NCBI GenBank assembly: GCA_048498575.1 | Contig: JBEHXS010000030.1 | Location: 1 to 19,493, forward strand | DNA: 19,493 nt | Direction of reading: 5' to 3' | From: DASZQY01 sp048498575 | Lineage (GTDB): Bacteria; Pseudomonadota; Alphaproteobacteria; Rhizobiales; Kaistiaceae | In this document: positions 15,340 to 19,493 of the stretch, piece by piece | Layout of the letters: each line of letters starts with the position of its first letter | Numbering within the stretch: the stretch's first letter is position 1 | Program-made: the position numbers and the translations under genes | Notes under the pieces: generated by a model | The model's database searches: none | What the model was told of the DNA's origin: nothing | What the model saw: only the letters and a program-made list of their open reading frames with translations

Positions 15340-15430
<91 letters not shown>

Positions 15431-15461
15431 GCAGAGGCTGACGGCCGCTTAAAGCGGGCGG

Positions 15462-15489
15462 ACCATACACGACGCGCCGCCCCGTGCAA
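15462..15489 (-). promoter_or_regulatory. Candidate promoter of tRNA-Ser
   Basis: On the minus strand TTGCAC (15484-15489) and TATGGT (15462-15467) lie 16 bases apart, with the -10 box 31 bases before the tRNA 5' end. The match is moderate at both boxes, and the position is right for a tRNA promoter. Confidence 0.35.
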
Positions 15490-15729
15490 CCGGGCGAAAC
15501 AGCCGCCGGACAGCGGACCGGACAAGGGAATTGTTTACGACGATCCGGCCGGTTTTTCGTCGGTTTCCCGGCCAACGCTGGATTTTTAACGGTTGCCACG
15601 ATAAGGCAGGCACACCTTCCGGCTGGGGTCGCCTTCCGAAGCACGGATGAGCCGGGACAAGTGCGCAGCGGAGCGAATACCGCAGTCCTGCGTTATGGCA
15701 GGGGCGGGCGCTCTCCGGCGTCAACCGCA
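15490..15729. other. Intergenic region upstream of the YqjD-like gene
   Basis: This stretch lies between the tRNA promoter and the YqjD/DUF883-like gene. The frame open from 15484 across it has no recognisable protein content before the true start, and I treat it as non-coding. It should contain the promoter of the membrane cassette, but I could not identify a convincing -35/-10 pair or an alphaproteobacterial EcfG-type site. Confidence 0.4.
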
Positions 15730-15741
15730 GGAGGACGACCT

Positions 15742-16080
15742 TTGGCCAATCCCGAGAAGGACTTTCAGGACGATATCGCGGCCTTGCGCGCCGACATCGC
15801 CGCGCTAACCGATACGGTAGGCAAGCTCGCCGCCGAAGCGGCCAAGGCGCAGGCGACCATCGCCAAGGACGTGAAGAAGGCGGCGAAGACCGCCGGGCGC
15901 ATAGGTGCCGAGGCCTGGGAAGAGACCACCCAACTTGGCGCCGACACGGCGGAAGCTGCATCTGACGCCGCCCAGGCGGGCATAGCTTCGTTCGAAAACC
16001 AGATCCGCCAGAAGCCTCTGAACGCCGTCCTCATCGCCCTCGGGATCGGCTTTATCGTGGGCCTGATCGGGCACCGGTAG
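15742..16080 (+). CDS. YqjD/ElaB/DUF883-like membrane-anchored protein
   Basis: This 112-residue protein has a long charged, Ala-rich amphipathic helix region (about 5-80: DIAALRADIAALTDTVGKL, then AKDVKKAAKTAGR). It ends in a single C-terminal membrane anchor, PLNAVLIALGIGFIVGLIG, and a basic tail HR. That layout matches the YqjD/ElaB/DUF883 family, inner-membrane proteins of stationary phase reported to bind ribosomes in E. coli. The start is a TTG at 15742 with GGAGG 7 bases upstream. The open frame extending upstream to 15484 is unlike the family and is not coding. It heads a four-gene same-strand cluster of small membrane proteins. Confidence 0.75.
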   Translation: MANPEKDFQDDIAALRADIAALTDTVGKLAAEAAKAQATIAKDVKKAAKTAGRIGAEAWEETTQLGADTAEAASDAAQAGIASFENQIRQKPLNAVLIALGIGFIVGLIGHR

Positions 16081-16088
16081 AGACCCCG

Positions 16089-16484
16089 ATGCTGCGTTGG
16101 CTGATCTCGACGATCGGCTTGAGCGCGCTGAAAGGCGAGCTGGCCGAGATGGGCCGCCGCCTGGCGCGCCGCGCGGCGCTTTATGCGCTTGCCGGCGTTC
16201 TGTGTGTCGCGGCGCTGGCCTTCCTGCTCGCCGCCCTCACCGCTTGGATCGCAACCGTTCTCGGCGCCATCGCCGCCTGCTGCATCATGGCGGGAGTGCT
16301 GCTTCTTCTCGGGCTGATCATCTTCGCCGGCCTCGCCATCGGCCAGCGGCGTCACGAGAAGGCGCGGCCGTCGCTTGGCGTGGCCATGCCTAATCTCGGC
16401 TCGCCCGAGGTGATGACCGGAGCCTCCATCGCGCTAATTGCCGTAACGGGATATCTTCTCGGACGACACTTCCTGCACCGGTGA
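16089..16484 (+). CDS. YqjE-like / phage-holin-superfamily membrane protein
   Basis: This 131-residue protein starts 9 bases after the YqjD-like stop. It has an N-terminal amphipathic helix (about 1-29), two adjacent hydrophobic segments (about 30-54 and 56-85), and a third near the C-terminus (about 109-126). The pairing and order with a YqjD/DUF883 gene is the same as yqjD-yqjE in enterobacteria. The function is not established; it is probably an inner-membrane accessory protein. Its TGA overlaps a possible GTG start of the next gene. Confidence 0.65.
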   Translation: MLRWLISTIGLSALKGELAEMGRRLARRAALYALAGVLCVAALAFLLAALTAWIATVLGAIAACCIMAGVLLLLGLIIFAGLAIGQRRHEKARPSLGVAMPNLGSPEVMTGASIALIAVTGYLLGRHFLHR

Positions 16485-16489
16485 CGCTG

Positions 16490-17671
16490 ATGGCGAGTTC
16501 GAGCGAACCTCACGAGACGCCGCCGCAACCGCAGCGGCTCATCCTTTCCGGCGCGGTCAATTTTGCCATCGTCGGCACCTTCCTCATCCTTTCGGTCGGC
16601 GCGCTTTACTACGCCCGCAGCTTCTTCCTGCCGCTGGTGCTGGCGATCCTCGTGACGTTTGCCTTTTCGCCGGTCGTGCGCACCCTGGCGCATCGCGGCA
16701 TCCCGCCTGCGGTGACCGCCGTGGTCCTGGTGATCGTGCTGGGCTGCGTCATCATCGGCATCTCCGCCCTCCTCAGCCCGCCGCTCTCGCGGATGATCAG
16801 CCAGGCGCCCAGCCTCGCCGCCGAGGTGCGCGAGCGCTTTGCCTTTCTCGACGGGCCCTTCGCCACCCTCAGCGACGCCAGCCGCCAGATACAGGCGCTG
16901 ACTTCCGGGTCGAGCCAGCCTGGCGATCCGCAGCGCGTCGTCGTGGTCGAGTCGGGCTTGCTCGGCTGGCTCGCCGGCACCGCCGCCGATGTCGGCACGA
17001 CTTTCGGCGCCATGCTGATCCTCGCGCTTTTCCTCCTCGCGTCCGATACGACGTTGCGTGCCAAGCTGATCCGCGCCCTGCCCGATCTCAGCGGCAAGAA
17101 ACGGTCGCTGCGGCTGCTCCACGATATCGAGAACGAGGTGTCGCGCTACCTTCTCACCATCACTGCGATCAATGCCGGTCTCGGTTTCTGCATCGGCGTC
17201 GTCATGGCGATCCTCGGCATGCCGAACCCGCTCCTCTGGGGGATCGCCGGCGCACTGCTGAATTTCATCCCCTACCTCGGCTCGCTGGTCGGCAACATAC
17301 TGGCGACGTGCGTGGCGATCGTGACGTTTCCAAGCCTCGCGGAAGCAGCCCTCGTGCCGCTCTCCTATCTTGCGCTCCAGATCCTGGAGGGCAATTTCGT
17401 GACACCGTTCATCGTCGGGCGGCGGCTCGAGCTCAACATCGTCGCGATCCTCGTCTTCCTGTCGCTGACGACCTGGATGTGGGGCATCGTCGGCGCGATC
17501 ATCGGTGTGCCGATACTGGTCGTGATCAAGGTGTTCGCCGACAGCTTCCCGGCGCTGGCGCCGCTCGCCGAATTCTTGTCCGCTTCGGCGGAACCTCGTG
17601 TGGCGGAAGACGTTGATACGCCGGCGACAGGTCCGGCTCCGGCCAACACCCATCTCGTCGCCCGCGACTGA
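16490..17671 (+). CDS. AI-2E/PerM-family transporter
   Basis: This 393-residue polytopic inner-membrane protein of the AI-2E exporter family (PerM/YdiK/TqsA type) has an N-terminal helix pair (VNFAIVGTFLILSVGALYYAR and the following FFLPLVLAIL). A long soluble loop follows (about 95-150), then a C-terminal set of helices with the family motif region LLWGIAGALLNFIPYLGS and the late GIVGAIIGVPILVVIKVF. Family members export small molecules or sodium in exchange for protons; the substrate is unknown here. I prefer the ATG at 16490. The GTG at 16481 overlaps the previous stop and would add three residues. Confidence 0.85.
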   Translation: MASSSEPHETPPQPQRLILSGAVNFAIVGTFLILSVGALYYARSFFLPLVLAILVTFAFSPVVRTLAHRGIPPAVTAVVLVIVLGCVIIGISALLSPPLSRMISQAPSLAAEVRERFAFLDGPFATLSDASRQIQALTSGSSQPGDPQRVVVVESGLLGWLAGTAADVGTTFGAMLILALFLLASDTTLRAKLIRALPDLSGKKRSLRLLHDIENEVSRYLLTITAINAGLGFCIGVVMAILGMPNPLLWGIAGALLNFIPYLGSLVGNILATCVAIVTFPSLAEAALVPLSYLALQILEGNFVTPFIVGRRLELNIVAILVFLSLTTWMWGIVGAIIGVPILVVIKVFADSFPALAPLAEFLSASAEPRVAEDVDTPATGPAPANTHLVARD

Positions 17672-17683
17672 GGGAGTGTGCGA

Positions 17684-17863
17684 GTGAACGTCTCCAACCT
17701 GCTGCACTGGGCGCTTGTATTCCTTGTCATTGCCTTGATCGCCGCCGTCCTCGGCTTCGGCGGTATCGCCGGCGCTGCGGTTGGTTTCGCCAAGCTGCTT
17801 TTCTGGATTTTCGTGATCCTGGCGATCGTGGCCTTCATCGCCAATACCGTTCGCGCCCGCTAG
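17684..17863 (+). CDS. DUF1328/YtjA-family small membrane protein
   Basis: This 59-residue protein consists almost wholly of two hydrophobic helices (about 7-26 and 29-54), with the family pattern LHWALVFLVIALIAAVLGFGGIAG near the start and a short basic tail. The GTG at 17684 has AGGGAG 7 bases upstream; a GTG two codons earlier is possible. These proteins are widespread in proteobacteria and are often stress-induced; no biochemical role is known to me. It closes the membrane-protein cluster. Confidence 0.82.
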   Translation: MNVSNLLHWALVFLVIALIAAVLGFGGIAGAAVGFAKLLFWIFVILAIVAFIANTVRAR

Positions 17864-17979
17864 GCGCCGGCCACCGGGCCAGTGCGTCGCTTCGGCGATT
17901 GCGCTAGTCTTGCTCCCCTCACCGACCGGGGTCGCGCGGCGCCAGGCGCCCTGCCGGCTCAACCACCGAGGGGATGGCA
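17864..17979. other. Intergenic region before beta-mannosidase gene
   Basis: It contains a short dyad CGACC-GG-GGTCG and a tandem GGCGCC-A-GGCGCC, but no T-run and no clear -35/-10 pair. The beta-mannosidase ribosome site GAGGGG lies at its end. Confidence 0.35.
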
Positions 17980-19493
17980 ATGCTAGAGGCGTCGCTCGCC
18001 GGCACCTGGACGCTGCATGACGCGAAGGGCAGCGCCGTTGGACCGTGCCCCATACCAGGCGATGTCCACTCGGCCCTGCACGCTCTGGGCAAGATCCCCG
18101 ACCCGCTCACCGGCACGCACGAGCTCGACGTGCGCTGGGTGGCCGAGGCGGAATGGGAAATACGCCGCGTCTTCGAGGTGAAGGCCGCCGACCTCGCCGG
18201 CAAATGGCCGGTGCTCGATCTCGAATTCGTCGACACGATCGCCGACGTCACCGTCAACGGGACGCACGTCGCGCGGCTGGAGTCCTCGTTCATCCGCCAC
18301 CGCCTCGACCTCTCGGGCGTGCTGAAGGCCGGCACGAACGACATCGTCGTCCGCTTCCATTCTTCCCTCGACGAAGCCAGGGCCCGCGCTGCGAAGCAGC
18401 CGTTCCCGATCCCCTACAGCGTGTCGAACAACCTGGCGCCCGACCTCAACATGCTGCGCAAGGCGCAGTGCCACGGCGGTTGGGACTGGGGCCCGTGCAT
18501 CATGGTGCTCGGCATCTATGCCGAGCCGGTGCTGCGCTTCTTCGAGGAGGATGCGCGCGTCGAGCACGCGCTGATCCGCCAGCGCCATCATGACGACGGC
18601 ACCGTGACCGTGACCGCCGACGTCGAGCTGGTCGGGCGGAACGATGTGACCGTGCCGGTGAGCTTCGCCTTTGACGGCAGGACGGCGACGGCCAACGTGA
18701 AGGTGAGCGCCGAGCACGGCGGTCGCGCCACGCTTGCCATCGACGTTCCGCAGCCGAAGCTGTGGTGGCCGAACGGCTATGGCGAGCAGCCGCTGTACGA
18801 CGCCCTGGTCGCCATCCCCGGCGACGGCGTCAAACGCCGCGTCGGGCTGCGCAAGCTCGAGCTCATCAATGTGCCGGACGAGATCGGCATGTCGATGACC
18901 TTCCGCATCAACGGCCTCGATATCTTCGCCAAGGGCGCCAACTGGATCCCGGCGGATTCGCTGCCCGCGCGCATCACCCGCGGCCGCGTCGGGCGGCTGC
19001 TTAGCGAAGCGGTCGCCGCCAACATGAACATGATCCGCGTCTGGGGCGGCGGCTTCTACGAATTCGATGATTTCTACGATCTCTGCGACGAGCTCGGCCT
19101 GCTCGTCTGGCAGGACATGATGTTCGCCTGCTCGCAGTATCCCTCGACGCCGGAGTTTTGCGCCGCCGTCGATGCCGAGGTGCGCTATCAGGTGAAGCGG
19201 CTGGGTTCGCACCCGTCGATCGCGCTCTGGTGCGGCGACAACGAGGTCGTCGGCTCGCTCACCTGGTACGACCTCTCGAAGAACAATCGCGACCGCTATC
19301 TCGTGAACTACGACCGTCTCAACCGGGTGATCGAGCAGGCAATCACCGAGAGCGATCCCGACCGCGCCTTCTGGCCGTCGTCGCCCTGCTCCGGCAAGCT
19401 CGATTTCGGCGACGCCTGGCACAAGGACAACGCCGGCGACATGCACTTCTGGTCGGTGTGGCACGAGAACCGCGACTTCGAGCACTACTACGA
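17980..19493 (+). CDS. GH2 beta-mannosidase, N-terminal 504 codons (3' end outside window)
   Basis: The frame from the ATG at 17980 stays open to the window edge. The first part is a sugar-binding jelly-roll (GTWTLHD, IPGDVHSALHALGKIPDP, EWEIRRVF, FVDTIADVTVNGTHVAR), with a QCHGGWDWGP segment typical of beta-mannosidases. An Ig-like domain follows (KLWWPNGYGEQPLY), then the TIM barrel (FAKGANWIPAD, NMIRVWGGGFYE, LGLLVWQDMMFAC). The acid/base Glu is E422 in WCGDNE. The nucleophile (in a SEFG motif in this family) would lie beyond the edge. It cleaves terminal beta-mannosides. No signal peptide is visible, so it probably acts on imported mannosides. GAGGGG lies 6 bases before the chosen ATG; an ATG at 17974 has no room for a ribosome site. 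Confidence 0.93.
   Translation, partial: MLEASLAGTWTLHDAKGSAVGPCPIPGDVHSALHALGKIPDPLTGTHELDVRWVAEAEWEIRRVFEVKAADLAGKWPVLDLEFVDTIADVTVNGTHVARLESSFIRHRLDLSGVLKAGTNDIVVRFHSSLDEARARAAKQPFPIPYSVSNNLAPDLNMLRKAQCHGGWDWGPCIMVLGIYAEPVLRFFEEDARVEHALIRQRHHDDGTVTVTADVELVGRNDVTVPVSFAFDGRTATANVKVSAEHGGRATLAIDVPQPKLWWPNGYGEQPLYDALVAIPGDGVKRRVGLRKLELINVPDEIGMSMTFRINGLDIFAKGANWIPADSLPARITRGRVGRLLSEAVAANMNMIRVWGGGFYEFDDFYDLCDELGLLVWQDMMFACSQYPSTPEFCAAVDAEVRYQVKRLGSHPSIALWCGDNEVVGSLTWYDLSKNNRDRYLVNYDRLNRVIEQAITESDPDRAFWPSSPCSGKLDFGDAWHKDNAGDMHFWSVWHENRDFEHYY

Noticed and set aside
15526..15560. A GGAAT sequence considered as an EcfG general-stress promoter for the membrane cassette
   Set aside because: No CGTT box occurs at the required distance of about 16 to 18 bases.
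15484..15741. Upstream extension of the YqjD-like frame
   Set aside because: The TTG at 15742 has an excellent ribosome site, and the family N-terminus starts there; the upstream translation is unlike the family.
16352..17980. A 542-codon open frame on the minus strand
   Set aside because: It is antisense to the AI-2E-family and DUF1328 genes. Its composition is extreme (Arg, His, Glu, Asp, Gln) with no recognisable fold.
17983..19485. A 500-codon open frame on the minus strand
   Set aside because: It is an antisense shadow of the GH2 beta-mannosidase gene, which shows clear family motifs on the plus strand. The antisense product is rich in His, Asp, Arg and Val repeats typical of reversed GC-rich coding DNA.

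Overview
The window is GC-rich DNA with uniformly GC-ending codons. The gene families point to an alphaproteobacterium, most likely of the Hyphomicrobiales (Mesorhizobium, Devosia or relatives). No genus can be fixed from the sequence alone.

Two regions meet at a serine tRNA gene (15341-15430, minus strand). Left of it (1-15057) lies a large accessory catabolic locus. A Crp/Fnr-type regulator (7680-8372) sits at a divergent control region (7518-7679). The minus-strand operon runs from 7517 down to 1385: an enolase-superfamily acid-sugar dehydratase, an Ldh-family oxidoreductase, two Opp/Dpp-type ABC ATPases and an IlvD/Edd-family sugar-acid dehydratase. A broken RidA/YjgF gene follows (about 1137-1381). 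The plus-strand operon (7680-15057) holds the regulator, two Opp/Dpp-type permeases, the family-5 solute-binding protein, a D-2-hydroxyacid dehydrogenase, a DapA-family lyase/aldolase and a Gfo/Idh/MocA oxidoreductase. One ABC importer is therefore split over two divergent operons, each also carrying catabolic enzymes. At the far left are the 3' end of an unidentified gene (1-138) and a polysaccharide-deacetylase-family gene (191-1078), convergent with the minus-strand operon.

Taken together, the left region looks like an inducible pathway that imports a sugar-acid-like or glycoside-like compound through a family-5 importer. The compound would then pass through oxidation (Gfo/Idh/MocA), dehydration (enolase superfamily, IlvD/Edd), retro-aldol cleavage (DapA family) and 2-keto/2-hydroxy acid interconversion (Ldh family, D-2-hydroxyacid dehydrogenase). 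The substrate is not visible in the sequence. Several enzymes have altered signature residues: the dehydratase lacks the D-x-H histidine, the DapA-like protein lacks GTTGE, and the Gfo protein has SKP instead of EKP. A novel substrate is therefore plausible but unproven.

Between the locus and the tRNA is the C-terminal tail of a tyrosine recombinase (15147-15245, minus strand). This suggests the locus entered, or was bordered by, an integrative element inserted at the 3' end of tRNA-Ser(CGA). Right of the tRNA the DNA looks like ordinary chromosome: a small membrane/stress cassette (YqjD/DUF883-like, YqjE-like, AI-2E/PerM-family, DUF1328) and the first 504 codons of a GH2 beta-mannosidase that runs off the window.
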